A stretch of DNA of 64,000 nt. It comes from Gemmiger gallinarum (GTDB lineage: Bacteria > Bacillota > Clostridia > Oscillospirales > Ruminococcaceae). Made by a program: the position numbers and the translations under genes. Below, one piece after another: positions 1 through 7,927 of this stretch. Location of the stretch: the NCBI RefSeq assembly GCF_014982805.1, contig NZ_JADCKC010000002.1, positions 62,001 to 126,000 of the forward strand, read 5' to 3'. The notes under the pieces are model-generated. The model did not search any database. It was given only the letters and a program-made list of their open reading frames with translations, and was not told where the DNA came from. Within the stretch, counting starts at the first letter, position 1; each line of letters starts with the position of its first letter.

Positions 1-21
1 CGCTGTTCCATTGTTGGTCCT

Positions 22-50
22 ATCTTAACACAACCCGCATATACTTGCAA
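22..50 (-). promoter_or_regulatory. Promoter for a gene off the left edge
   Basis: Read on the minus strand, TTGCAA (45-50) and TAAGAT (22-27) are separated by 17 bases, a good sigma-A promoter. It points out of the window, so its gene is not seen. A direct repeat, TGAATAACT twice (50-58 and 61-69 on the plus strand as AGTTATTCA), lies at and just upstream of the -35 box with an 11-base period and may be a regulator site. No terminator is visible between pyrD and this promoter. Confidence 0.5.
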
Positions 51-101
51 GTTATTCATGAGTTATTCAATAAATATACGTTTTATACACTGTTTATGCA
101 A

Positions 102-1010
102 TCAAACACGAGCGCAGCCGCGGATCTCGTCCAGCGTCTTGACGCCGTGGGCGTCCATCCAGGCGCCGATCTCCTTGGTGATGCGCACGCAGGCACCGGG
201 GTCCATGAAGTTGGCGGTGCCAACCTGCACCAGCGTCGCGCCGGCCATGATGAACTCCAGGGCGTCAGCTCCGGTCAGGATGCCGCCCAGGCCCACCACG
301 GGGATGTTCACCGCGCCCACCGCCTGCCAGACCATCCGCAGGGCGATGGGGCGCACCGCCGGGCCGGACAGGCCTGCAAAGACGTTGTCAAAGACGGGGC
401 GGCGCTTTTCCAGATCGATGGCACAGGCCTGGAAGGTGTTGCACAGGCTGATGGCATCGGCACCGGCAGCTTCCACCGCCTTGCACATGTCGGGAATGTT
501 CTCTGCCTGGGGACTGAGCTTGACGATGAGGGGCTTGGTGCAGCGGGCGCGCACCGCAGAGACGACGCCGGAAGCGTCGGCGCAGCGCACACCGTAGGCC
601 AGACCGCCCTGCTTGACGTTGGGGCAGCTGATGTTCAGCTCAATGAAGTCCACATCGGTGGCGGACAGGCGCTCGGCGCCCTCGCAGTATTCCTCCACGC
701 TGTGGCCGCCCAGGTTGGCCCAGGCGCTGGTGCCCAGCTGTTTCATCACCGGCAGCTCATGCTGGATGAAGTGGTCCACGCCGGGGTTCTGCAGGCCGAT
801 GGAGTTCATCAGGCCGGAAGGGGTCTCGTGCAGGCGCTCGCCCCGGTTGCCGGGCTGACCGTTGAGGGTCAGGCCCTTGCCGGAGATGCCGCCCAGCAGG
901 CGCAGGTCCTCGATGGCGGCGTATTCCTCGCCGAAGCCGAAGGTGCCGGAAGCCGCGACCACGGGGCCGGCCAGAGTTTTGCCCAGAAAGTTTACATGCA
1001 GGTCACTCAC
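102..1010 (-). CDS. pyrD: Dihydroorotate dehydrogenase B, catalytic subunit (PyrD)
   Basis: Oxidises dihydroorotate to orotate, the fourth step of UMP synthesis, in the cytoplasm. It is a class 1B FMN enzyme of 302 residues, the usual length. The motif NISCPN places the catalytic cysteine at residue 129, which is characteristic of class 1 enzymes; the phosphate-binding GGI and GTANF segments are near the C-terminus. The GTG start overlaps the pyrK stop codon by four bases (GTGA), so the two subunits are translationally coupled. This fits the heterotetrameric PyrD-PyrK enzyme that passes electrons to NAD. It is the last visible gene of the pyrC-pyrF-pyrK-pyrD operon. Confidence 0.96.
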   Translation of the reverse strand: MSDLHVNFLGKTLAGPVVAASGTFGFGEEYAAIEDLRLLGGISGKGLTLNGQPGNRGERLHETPSGLMNSIGLQNPGVDHFIQHELPVMKQLGTSAWANLGGHSVEEYCEGAERLSATDVDFIELNISCPNVKQGGLAYGVRCADASGVVSAVRARCTKPLIVKLSPQAENIPDMCKAVEAAGADAISLCNTFQACAIDLEKRRPVFDNVFAGLSGPAVRPIALRMVWQAVGAVNIPVVGLGGILTGADALEFIMAGATLVQVGTANFMDPGACVRITKEIGAWMDAHGVKTLDEIRGCARV

Positions 1011-1777
1011 AGCTCGAACACCTCCCCGGCATCAAATACAGGCCCGTCCTTGCAGACGGTCTTGGGTCCCACTTTGGTGTGGCAGGTGCAGCCCAGGCAG
1101 GCGCCCAGACCGCAGGCCATCTTGTGCTCCAGGCTGGCCTTGCAGGGGGTCCCCGCCGCCGCGCAGAGTTTGGCAACGCCGCGCATCATGACGGTGGGGC
1201 CGCAGGTCAGCACCAGGTCGTACTGTTTGGGGTCCAGCAAGTCGGTGACCAGGCCGTGATGGCCTGCCGCGCCGCTGTCGGTGGCAATGGCGATGCTGTT
1301 GCAATAGGGTTCAAAGGCATCCATGCCGTAGGGCTGGTCCCGGAAGCCCACCATCAGGTCGGGCTTGCAGCCGGCAGCGGCCAGTTCCTTGCACAGCAGC
1401 AGCAGGGGCGCGGTGCCGATGCCGCCGCCCACCACGGCCACGCGGCCTGCCGCGGCAGCCCCGGCCACATCAAAGCCGTTGCCGCAGGGGCCGGTAAGAG
1501 TCAGCGTCTGGCCCCAGGCCAGGCGGGCCAGCTTCTGGGTGCCTTCGCCCTTGATCTGATAGAGGAAGGTCAGGGTGCCCTCGACGGTGTCCACATCGTG
1601 GACGCTGATGGGGCGGGAGAGCACCGGGCTTTCGTTGGCGGCCCAGGCGCGCAGCATATAGAACTGCCCTGCCTTGGGCATGGGGCCCTCCTTGGGCAGA
1701 GCCACCGTCAGGCGGCGGATGTCGGGCATGGGAGCGCTCTGGCGCAGCACCCGGACATTACAGCTTGTTGCACTCAC
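1007..1777 (-). CDS. pyrK: Dihydroorotate dehydrogenase B, electron-transfer subunit (PyrK)
   Basis: FAD and [2Fe-2S] subunit that carries electrons from PyrD to NAD+. The 256-residue protein has an N-terminal flavin-binding barrel (SRPISVHD around residue 57), an NAD-binding region with GGGIGTAPL, and a C-terminal cluster-binding set of four cysteines at 222, 227, 230 and 242 in the family spacing. The start is GTG, with GGAGG nine bases upstream inside the end of pyrF; the two genes overlap by 20 bases. The overlap with pyrD supports equimolar synthesis of the complex. Confidence 0.95.
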   Translation of the reverse strand: MSATSCNVRVLRQSAPMPDIRRLTVALPKEGPMPKAGQFYMLRAWAANESPVLSRPISVHDVDTVEGTLTFLYQIKGEGTQKLARLAWGQTLTLTGPCGNGFDVAGAAAAGRVAVVGGGIGTAPLLLLCKELAAAGCKPDLMVGFRDQPYGMDAFEPYCNSIAIATDSGAAGHHGLVTDLLDPKQYDLVLTCGPTVMMRGVAKLCAAAGTPCKASLEHKMACGLGACLGCTCHTKVGPKTVCKDGPVFDAGEVFEL

Positions 1778-2618
1778 TCTGGATATCCTCCCTCATACGA
1801 ACACATTCGTTGTAGGCGGCCTCGTCAAAGGCAACGCCGGGCTGCTTCTTCCAGGCCATCAGAATGCCGCGGCTGGAGTTGACCACGCCGCCGTTGCCCT
1901 TGTTCATGTACAGAGCAATGTCGCAGGCCTTGCCGCCCTGCGCGCCGTAGCCGGGGATCAGGAAGAAGGTGTTCTTGTAGCGGTCGCGGATCTCGGCAGC
2001 TTCCTCGCCGGTGGTGCCGCCGATGACCAGGCCCACGGAAGAGTAGCCCCGCTCGCCCATGTAGTCGGCGCCCAGCTTGGTCAGGGCATCGCCCACCATG
2101 GTGTAGACGGTGCGGCCGTCGGACAGGGTCTGATACTCAAAGTCCATGCGGCCGGGGTTGGAGGTACGGCAGAGGACAAACACACCCTTGCCCTGATCCT
2201 TGCAGTAGGGCAGATAGGGAACGATGGAGTCCAGGCCCATGTAGGGGGCCAGGGTGACGATGTCGGCCTCGAAGTCGCCGGTGAAGTGGGCCTTGGCGTA
2301 CATCTCGGCGGTCTTGGCGATGTCGCCGCGCTTGATGTCGGCAATGACCGGCAGACCGGAGGCACGGGCCATCTTGAGGGTCTGCTGGTAGGCCAGCATG
2401 CCGTCCATGCCCAGGGACTCATAGTAGGCGATCTGCACCTTGTAGCAGCCCGCCACGCCCTTGGTGGCATCGATGAGGCGGCGGTTGAAGGCCACAATGT
2501 TCTCCCCCGCCGTCAGAGCGGTATCGGTCTCGGGCAGGTAAGAGATCTCGGTGTCCAGCCCCACGCAGACGGGGCCGTTCTTTGCAACGCTGTCGTACAG
2601 TTTGTCCATGTTGGTCAT
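1758..2618 (-). CDS. pyrF: Orotidine 5'-phosphate decarboxylase (PyrF)
   Basis: Last step of UMP synthesis, the decarboxylation of OMP. At 286 residues it belongs to the longer PyrF subfamily found in many Clostridia, mycobacteria and Bacteroidetes, not the roughly 235-residue Bacillus type. The catalytic Asp-Lys-Asp array is visible in ADIKRGDIAKTA, and the phosphate-binding end is around PGYGAQGG. An AGGAG lies 11 bases before the ATG. It lies between pyrC and pyrK in the same operon, 36 bases after pyrC. Confidence 0.95.
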   Translation of the reverse strand: MTNMDKLYDSVAKNGPVCVGLDTEISYLPETDTALTAGENIVAFNRRLIDATKGVAGCYKVQIAYYESLGMDGMLAYQQTLKMARASGLPVIADIKRGDIAKTAEMYAKAHFTGDFEADIVTLAPYMGLDSIVPYLPYCKDQGKGVFVLCRTSNPGRMDFEYQTLSDGRTVYTMVGDALTKLGADYMGERGYSSVGLVIGGTTGEEAAEIRDRYKNTFFLIPGYGAQGGKACDIALYMNKGNGGVVNSSRGILMAWKKQPGVAFDEAAYNECVRMREDIQSECNKL

Positions 2619-2654
2619 TGTTTTTCCAGCTCCTTTGTTCTCCTGTGTGTATCC

Positions 2655-3851
2655 TCAGCCCTTGAAGTCGGCGCTGCGGTAGGTCTCCTTGCCGGCCTTC
2701 AGGGTCAGCATGACCTTGCCGTACAGGCTCTGGCCGTCGTAGGGGCAGTTCTTGCTCTTGGAGTGCAGCTCGTCGGCATGCACGGTAAACATATGGTCGA
2801 TGTCCACCAGCACCAGGTCGGCGTCAAAGCCGGGGATCAGCAGGCCCTTGGTGGTCAGGCCCAGCACGCCGGCAGGGCCGGCGCTCATCAGGGCGCTCAG
2901 GTGTTCCAGGGGCAGGCCGCATTCCCGGCAGAGTTTGGTGTAGCAGACGGCAAAGGCGGTCTCCAGCCCTACCATGCCCGCGGCGCCCTTTTCTTTATCC
3001 TCGGCAGTGTGGGGGGCGTGGTCGGTGCCGATGCAGCTCACCGTGCCGTTGCGGATGCCCTCCACCAGGGCGTCCACGTCGTCGGCCTTGCGGATGGGCG
3101 GGTTAACACGGTACTGCAGGCGGCTGTCGTCAAACCACAGGTGATGGGGCGTGACCTCGCAGGTGACCCGGGCGCCGCTGAACTGGGCCTGACGGATGGT
3201 GCGGATGGCCTCCTTGGTGGAGACATGGCACATGTGCAGGCGGGTGCCGTAGTACTGGGCCAGGTGGCAGTTGCGCACCGTCTCGATGTTCTCGGCCAGG
3301 CGGTAGTCCCATGGGCTGATCTCCCGGTCCTCGGCGTGGGACATGACGATGAGGCTCCGGTCGGTGGCGATGGCGAAGGCCCGCGCCATAACGGCGTTGT
3401 TCATGACGCCGTTGCCGTCCTCCGAGATGCAGCGCAGGTCGTCGGGCAGTTCCAGCAGATGATCCAGCGTCTTGCCGTCAAAGTTTTTGGTGATGGAGAT
3501 TGTCTGGTTGCAGTCGCACAGGCCCACTTCCTTTGCCTTGGCCATGACCTCATGAGCGATCTCGGCACTGGAGCAGACCGGCTTGGTGTTGGGCATCAGG
3601 TTGACGTAGGTGTATCCGCCCGCTGCGGCAGCCGCACTGCCGGTGGCGATGTCCTCCTTGTATTCAAAGCCCGGCGTGCGCCAGTGGCAGTGGGTGTCAA
3701 TGAAGGCGGGCATCAGGGTAAGGCCCCCGGCATCCACCACCTGCTCCCCTTCCGGGACGGGCAGGTCCACGCCGAAAGCGCGGATCTTTCCGTCGCTGAT
3801 CCACACGTCGCAGCGGGTGCCGTTTACATCCTTGGCATGTTTGACGATCAT
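2655..3851 (-). CDS. pyrC: Dihydroorotase (PyrC)
   Basis: Cyclises carbamoyl-aspartate to dihydroorotate, the third step of UMP synthesis. It is an amidohydrolase of the class I type, 398 residues. Metal ligands are visible: HCH near the N-terminus (DTHCHWRTPGF), His in SHAEDR, His in LHMCHVST and the late Asp in GTDHAPH. The reading frame stays open upstream to 3926, but the start chosen here (ATG at 3851, MIVKHAKDV) has GGAGG eight bases before it, and the upstream extension lies inside the attenuator. It is the first structural gene of the pyr operon. No aspartate carbamoyltransferase gene is seen in the window. Confidence 0.94.
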   Translation of the reverse strand: MIVKHAKDVNGTRCDVWISDGKIRAFGVDLPVPEGEQVVDAGGLTLMPAFIDTHCHWRTPGFEYKEDIATGSAAAAAGGYTYVNLMPNTKPVCSSAEIAHEVMAKAKEVGLCDCNQTISITKNFDGKTLDHLLELPDDLRCISEDGNGVMNNAVMARAFAIATDRSLIVMSHAEDREISPWDYRLAENIETVRNCHLAQYYGTRLHMCHVSTKEAIRTIRQAQFSGARVTCEVTPHHLWFDDSRLQYRVNPPIRKADDVDALVEGIRNGTVSCIGTDHAPHTAEDKEKGAAGMVGLETAFAVCYTKLCRECGLPLEHLSALMSAGPAGVLGLTTKGLLIPGFDADLVLVDIDHMFTVHADELHSKSKNCPYDGQSLYGKVMLTLKAGKETYRSADFKG

Positions 3852-3893
3852 CCGTATTACCTCCGTTTTGCGGCCGTTTGACGGCGTTTGGGC

Positions 3894-3923
3894 AAAAAAA
3901 AACTTCTCCCCGAAAGGAAAAGT
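3894..3923 (-). terminator. Leader attenuator terminator of the pyr operon
   Basis: On the transcribed strand CTTTTCC (3916-3922) pairs with GGAGAAG (3903-3909) around a six-base loop, followed at once by nine T (3894-3902). It stands between the operon promoter and pyrC, so it can only act as an attenuator. The upstream stem arm begins at the base after the leader-peptide stop codon. Confidence 0.8.
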
Positions 3924-4009
3924 CAAAACAAGACCCCGGCGAAACCAAACAGCGCCGCCATACCATTCTTCTCACCGCTGGGATAGCGGAAACGGGAAAC
4001 CCACAGCAT
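3923..4009 (-). CDS. Putative 28-residue pyr leader peptide
   Basis: A short open frame from ATG (4009) to TGA (3923-3925), beginning MLWVSRFRYP and ending GFAGVLF. AAAGGAG (4021-4027) stands 11 bases upstream. The last codons are rich in U (CTG TTT GGT TTC ... GTC TTG TTT TGA), and the stop codon abuts the attenuator hairpin. A ribosome finishing this frame would cover the hairpin and let transcription continue into pyrC. This is the arrangement of the enteric pyrBI leader, where low UTP slows polymerase at U-rich positions so that the ribosome stays close. The function is inferred from position; the peptide has no recognised family. Confidence 0.6.
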   Translation of the reverse strand: MLWVSRFRYPSGEKNGMAALFGFAGVLF

Positions 4010-4072
4010 ATACGGCGTCGCTCCTTTCGCTTGTTTGCCCGCGGCTTGCCTGCCGCGGCACAGATTTTATAT

Positions 4073-4101
4073 ATTCTAGCATGATGCCGCGGGCGTGTCA
4101 A
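4073..4101 (-). promoter_or_regulatory. pyrC: pyr operon promoter
   Basis: On the minus strand TTGACA (4096-4101) and TAGAAT (4073-4078) are separated by exactly 17 bases: consensus -35 and near-consensus -10. Transcription would begin near 4066, giving a leader of about 215 bases. That leader contains a CCGCGG...CCGCGG hairpin (about 4037-4060), the leader peptide and the attenuator. I see no PyrR-type binding loop. Confidence 0.8.
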
Positions 4102-4248
4102 CACAAAACGACAGCCTGTAACAATTTCGTTTACCCCTTGCCTGCATCCTGTTTTTATGCCAAAATGAAGTACAAGACCCATATATAATAGGATATGCCT
4201 TCCAAAGGTACAGATCTTACAGAAACAGAGAAAGGCGGTGCCGCCGTT

Positions 4249-4923
4249 TTGCGTATTTTGGTCGTAGAGGATGAGCCGGAGCTCAACCGGCTGCTGAAGA
4301 AACGTCTGGAGCAGGCCCACTACAGTGTGGACGCCTGTCTGTCCGGCACCGATGCCCTGGACTATCTCGGTGGTGCCGAGTACGACGCTCTGGTCCTGGA
4401 CGTGATGCTGCCCGGCATCAGCGGGCTTGAGGTGCTGCGCCGCATGCGGGCGAAGCATAACGCCACCCCCGTTTTGCTGCTGACCGCCCGGGGCGGCATC
4501 GAGGACCGGGTCACCGGGCTGGACGCGGGGGCGGACGACTATCTTGTCAAGCCCTTTGCCTTTGACGAGCTGCTGGCCCGGCTGCGGGTGCTTTTGCGGC
4601 GCAGCAGCGGCAGCGTCAGCGATGTGTTCACGGCGGCGGACCTGGTGGTGGACTGTTCCGCCCGAACGGTGCAGCGGGGCGGCGAGTCCATCGCCCTGTC
4701 CGCCCGGGAGTTTGATATTCTGGAATATCTCATCCGCAATCAGGGCGTCGTTTTGTCCCGGGACAAGATCTGCCGCCACATCTGGAACTATGATTATGAG
4801 GGCTCCTCCAACGTGGTGGATGTTTACATCCGCTATCTGCGCAAAAAACTGGACGATGGACACTCGCCCAAACTGATCCACACAGTGCGCGGAGCGGGCT
4901 ATGTTTTGCGGGAGGAAGCATGA
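4249..4923 (+). CDS. OmpR-family response regulator
   Basis: DNA-binding response regulator controlled by the adjoining kinase. The receiver domain starts MRILVVEDEPELNRLL, with the acidic pocket E8/D9, phosphoacceptor D51 (LVLDVMLPG), T in LLLTARG and K in DYLVKPFAF. A winged-helix domain follows (residues about 130-224, with YIRYLRKKLDD and TVRGAGYVL). The start is a judgement. The frame has an ATG at 4195, but family alignment and AAAGGCGG at 4231-4238 favour the TTG at 4249. A TATAAT at 4184-4189 would place a transcript start close to 4195, again favouring the later start. It overlaps the kinase gene by four bases (ATGA). Confidence 0.9.
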   Translation: MRILVVEDEPELNRLLKKRLEQAHYSVDACLSGTDALDYLGGAEYDALVLDVMLPGISGLEVLRRMRAKHNATPVLLLTARGGIEDRVTGLDAGADDYLVKPFAFDELLARLRVLLRRSSGSVSDVFTAADLVVDCSARTVQRGGESIALSAREFDILEYLIRNQGVVLSRDKICRHIWNYDYEGSSNVVDVYIRYLRKKLDDGHSPKLIHTVRGAGYVLREEA

Positions 4924-6287
4924 AACGGTTTTCCATCCAGCTGCGGGTCACTCTGTGGTTCACGGTGCTCATGGTGGCGCTGGCGGCCACCGGTCTGGTG
5001 TTCCTCTTTTATATGGGCGGGCAGTCGGCGCTGGCCGCCACCAAGGGCCGTATGACCGACATGGCCGAGGCCTCCTGGAGCGATATCCACATCCGCAGCG
5101 ACGGCGCCGAAGTAGATAACGATCTGGAATATTTCCGGGAGGGCGTCTACCTCTCGGTATACGACGCCCAGGGCCTGCCGCTGTACGGTGCAGTCCCCCG
5201 CCGGTTTGACAACTCGGTGGTGTTTGCCGACTCCACCCTGCGGGAGGTCACCGACTCAGGCGGCAAATGGTATGTCTACGATGCCTGCCAGACCATTGAC
5301 GGCATCAGTGTCTGGGTGCGGACGGTGGCCGCTGTGGATGAGGTGGACTCCACCATCACGGCACTGCTGCGGCTGGCAGGCATCGTCTTTCCCTTCTATA
5401 TCCTGCTGGCCGCGGCGGGGGGCTACTGGCTGACCCGCCGGGCGCTTTTGCCGGTGCGGCAGATCACCCAGACCGCCCGGGAGATCGGGCAGGGCAACGA
5501 CCTGTCCCGGCGCATCGCCCTGGGTCCCGGCAGGGACGACGTGCATGTGCTGGCCGACGAGTTCGACCGGATGTTCGGCCGTCTGGAAGCCGCCTTTGAC
5601 AGCGAAAAGCAGTTCGTCTCCGATGCCTCCCACGAGCTGCGCACCCCCACAGCGGTCATCCTGTCCCAGTGCGAGGACGCTCTGGAGGAGGACCGCTCCC
5701 CTGCCGAGACCCGCGCCGCCCTGCGCTCCATCCAGAAGCAGGCGGAAAAGATGGCCGGCATGCTGTCCCAGCTGCTCATGCTGGCCCGGGCGGACAGCGG
5801 ACGGCAGGTGCTCCACAAGGAGCCCTTTGACATGAGCAGCCTGGCCGAGGCGGTGGCGGAAGAGCAGCAGGAGCTGGCCGACGCCCGGGGCATTACGGTG
5901 AGGGCAGACATCCAGCCCGGCGTTATGGTCTGCGGCGACGAGACGCTGCTTATGCGGATGCTCATCAACCTCATGGAAAACGGCATCAAGTACGGCCGGG
6001 TGAACGGCCACCTGAACCTCACCCTCACCGCTATGGGGGATACCGTCACCGGCACTGTGGCCGACGACGGCATCGGCATTGCCCGGGAGGACCTGGACAA
6101 GATCTGGCGGCGGTTCTGGCAGGCGGACCCCTCCCACAGCGGCAAGGGGGCCGGGCTGGGACTTTCCATGGTCAAATGGATCGTGGAGGCCCACGGCGGC
6201 ACCATCGCGGTGGAAAGCTTCCCTGGCCGGGGCAGCAGCTTCACCTTCACCCTGCCCCGCTGTGAGGATAATACCCGGAAAGGATGA
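4920..6287 (+). CDS. Membrane sensor histidine kinase
   Basis: 455-residue transmembrane kinase, partner of the preceding regulator. It has TM helices at about residues 8-32 and 155-180 with an extracytoplasmic sensor of about 120 residues between them, then HAMP (about 180-230), HisKA with phosphoacceptor H238 in SHELRTP, and HATPase with N box NLMENGIKYG, G1 ADDGIGIA and G2 GAGLGLSM. Four-base overlap with the regulator gene indicates one transcript and coupled translation. The sensor has no recognisable domain, so the signal is unknown. The next gene begins seven bases downstream and may be co-transcribed. Confidence 0.93.
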   Translation: MKRFSIQLRVTLWFTVLMVALAATGLVFLFYMGGQSALAATKGRMTDMAEASWSDIHIRSDGAEVDNDLEYFREGVYLSVYDAQGLPLYGAVPRRFDNSVVFADSTLREVTDSGGKWYVYDACQTIDGISVWVRTVAAVDEVDSTITALLRLAGIVFPFYILLAAAGGYWLTRRALLPVRQITQTAREIGQGNDLSRRIALGPGRDDVHVLADEFDRMFGRLEAAFDSEKQFVSDASHELRTPTAVILSQCEDALEEDRSPAETRAALRSIQKQAEKMAGMLSQLLMLARADSGRQVLHKEPFDMSSLAEAVAEEQQELADARGITVRADIQPGVMVCGDETLLMRMLINLMENGIKYGRVNGHLNLTLTAMGDTVTGTVADDGIGIAREDLDKIWRRFWQADPSHSGKGAGLGLSMVKWIVEAHGGTIAVESFPGRGSSFTFTLPRCEDNTRKG

Positions 6288-6293
6288 GCTTTC

Positions 6294-6773
6294 ATGCGCA
6301 GAAAAGACCGCGAAATCACCGACCGGCAGGAGATGCTGGACATCATGGGCCGGTGCGACGTTTGCCGGCTGGCCCTCAACGGCAGCGACGGCTACCCCTA
6401 TCTGCTGCCCCTCAACTTCGGCATGGAGGAGGCGGACGGCACTTTGTACCTTTACTTTCACGGGGCGGCGGAGGGCACCAAATACGACCTGATCGCCCGG
6501 GACTGCCGCGCCTCCTTTGAGATGGACGGCGCCCACAGGATTATCACCGGTCCCGACGCCTGCGACTGGTCCATGGAATACGAGAGCGTCATCGGCTGTG
6601 GGCGCTTGGAGCGTCTTACCCCTGAGGAGGCGCCCCGGGCACTGCCCGCCCTTATGGCCCACTACGGCGGCAGCGGCCTGCCCTTCAATGAAACTTGGAA
6701 GAAGCACACCGTCATCCTCCGCCTGACGGTGGAGCGGATGACCGCCAAGGCCCAGCGCCCGGCCAAAGGCTGA
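6294..6773 (+). CDS. Pyridoxamine 5'-phosphate oxidase-like (NimA-type) flavin-binding protein
   Basis: 159 residues with the split-barrel fold of the PNPOx-like family. It opens MRRKDREITDRQEML, has the typical YPYLLPLNFG strand, then LYLYFHGAAEGTKYDLI and a later ESVIGCGRLE strand. Members bind FMN or haem; some (NimA) reduce 5-nitroimidazoles, but most have no established substrate. It starts seven bases after the histidine-kinase stop, with AAAGGA about 15 bases upstream, so it is probably part of the same transcript. Family is clear; substrate is not. Confidence 0.85.
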   Translation: MRRKDREITDRQEMLDIMGRCDVCRLALNGSDGYPYLLPLNFGMEEADGTLYLYFHGAAEGTKYDLIARDCRASFEMDGAHRIITGPDACDWSMEYESVIGCGRLERLTPEEAPRALPALMAHYGGSGLPFNETWKKHTVILRLTVERMTAKAQRPAKG

Positions 6774-6805
6774 GAAGTTTTCCACATTTCCACAGAATAC
6801 GGCAC

Positions 6806-6846
6806 AAAAAGCGCCCCGGCATACGGCTCAGACCGTGTCCCGGGGC
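6806..6846 (-). terminator. Terminator after the TauE/SafE gene
   Basis: GCCCCGG (6813-6819) pairs with CCGGGGC (6840-6846), with an inner ACGG/CCGT stem. On the minus strand it is followed by five T (6806-6810). It lies between two converging genes and may serve both. Confidence 0.7.
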
Positions 6847-6874
6847 ATTTATCATTTTCGTGGTTATCGGGCGA

Positions 6875-7672
6875 TCACATCACGATGCCGGAATAGCGGC
6901 AGGTGTTCCAGACGCTGATGCCCATAATAACGATCATCAGGCCGATGAACAGCTTGTCCACCGCCCGGTTGTCCATCCGGCGGCTGAAGAAACGGCCGAT
7001 CATGCCGCCGCCGATGCCGCCGCAGACCATCAGCACCAGGGTGAGGATCTCAAAATCCGGGACGTTGCCCGCCACGATGGTGGTGAGCAGGTTGGTGATC
7101 TGGCTGAAGAGAATGATGTACAGGCTGTTCTGGGCTGCGGTCTTGGTCTGCATGGAGAAGAAGTAACCCAGCACCACCAGATTGATGGGGCCGCCGCCAA
7201 TGCCCAGGAAGCTGGACATGATGCCCAGAGCCAGGCCGATGAGCACACTGGGGACAAGGCCCTGTACATTCAGGGTGCGGATGCCGGCCTTGCGAATGGT
7301 GTAGATCAGGGTACCCAGAGTGATGAGGAAGAGGCAGGCTGCCTGCACCGCGCCCACGGTGTTCTGGTTTTCAAAGAGGCTGCGCACCAGGGCGAAGAGC
7401 TGCTGTCCGCAGACGCCGCCGATGGCCGCGCCCACTGCCAGGTAGGTGCCGCTCTTGAGGTCCACCGAGCTGTCCTTGGCCAGCATGGATTTGCCCACCG
7501 AGTAGCAGCTCATGGAAAGCACCGTGCATCCCGACAAAAAGCTGATGGTGGAAACATCCGCCAGATGCGCCATGTCCAGCACCGGCTTGATGATGACGCC
7601 GCCGCCGATGCCGCAGATGGCACCTGCCACTGAAGCCAGCAAGCTCACAACAAAAAACAGTATCTGCTCCAT
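6875..7672 (-). CDS. TauE/SafE-family sulfite/anion exporter-like membrane protein
   Basis: 265-residue membrane protein with about eight hydrophobic helices in two halves. The family's glycine/proline signatures are visible in both: AICGIGGGVIIKPVLD near residue 17 and SSFLGIGGGPINLVVLG near residue 150. Family members export sulfite, sulfoacetate or other small organic anions, and many remain unassigned. It is a single-gene unit with its own promoter and terminator. No sulfur-metabolism gene adjoins it, so the substrate is not indicated. Confidence 0.85.
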   Translation of the reverse strand: MEQILFFVVSLLASVAGAICGIGGGVIIKPVLDMAHLADVSTISFLSGCTVLSMSCYSVGKSMLAKDSSVDLKSGTYLAVGAAIGGVCGQQLFALVRSLFENQNTVGAVQAACLFLITLGTLIYTIRKAGIRTLNVQGLVPSVLIGLALGIMSSFLGIGGGPINLVVLGYFFSMQTKTAAQNSLYIILFSQITNLLTTIVAGNVPDFEILTLVLMVCGGIGGGMIGRFFSRRMDNRAVDKLFIGLMIVIMGISVWNTCRYSGIVM

Positions 7673-7715
7673 TTCCTTACACTCCTAATCTCCCGAATTT
7701 CTTAATCTTTTTTAT

Positions 7716-7744
7716 ATATTAGCGCATATTTCCCCTTTCGTCCA
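7716..7744 (-). promoter_or_regulatory. Promoter of the TauE/SafE gene
   Basis: Minus strand: TGGACG (7739-7744), 17 bases, TAATAT (7716-7721). The transcript would start about 35 bases before the ATG at 7672. The bases from 7745 to 7864 hold nothing I recognise. Confidence 0.5.
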
Positions 7745-7864
7745 GCGTTTTAGCGACGAATTTGACATTTTTCAAACAGCGGTCCTTGTAGGCTTTGCAC
7801 AACTGGCCGGGAATTTTCTCTGTAAGCCCTTTTCTGCCCTACGGCAAGCTCTGCCGCCGACAGC

Positions 7865-7907
7865 AAAAAACTCCCGCCTGGGCGATGTACCGCCCGGCGG
7901 GAGTTTT
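7865..7907 (-). terminator. Terminator after the HAD phosphatase gene
   Basis: AACTCCCGCC pairs with GGCGGGAGTT around an inner GGGCG/CGCCC hairpin, followed on the minus strand by a run of T. It lies 20 bases past the gene's stop codon. Confidence 0.85.
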
Positions 7908-7927
7908 GGAAAAGCAAAGGTCCGCTC

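Noticed and set aside
1674-3881. Open frame of 735 codons on the plus strand opposite pyrF and pyrC
   Set aside because: It is antisense to two well-identified genes, has no ribosome-binding site, and its Gly/Val/His/Gln-rich translation is the usual mirror of high-GC coding DNA.
3852-3926. N-terminal extension of PyrC to the ATG at 3926
   Set aside because: The extra 25 residues are encoded by the attenuator stem and T run; the ATG at 3851 has a good ribosome-binding site and matches the family start.
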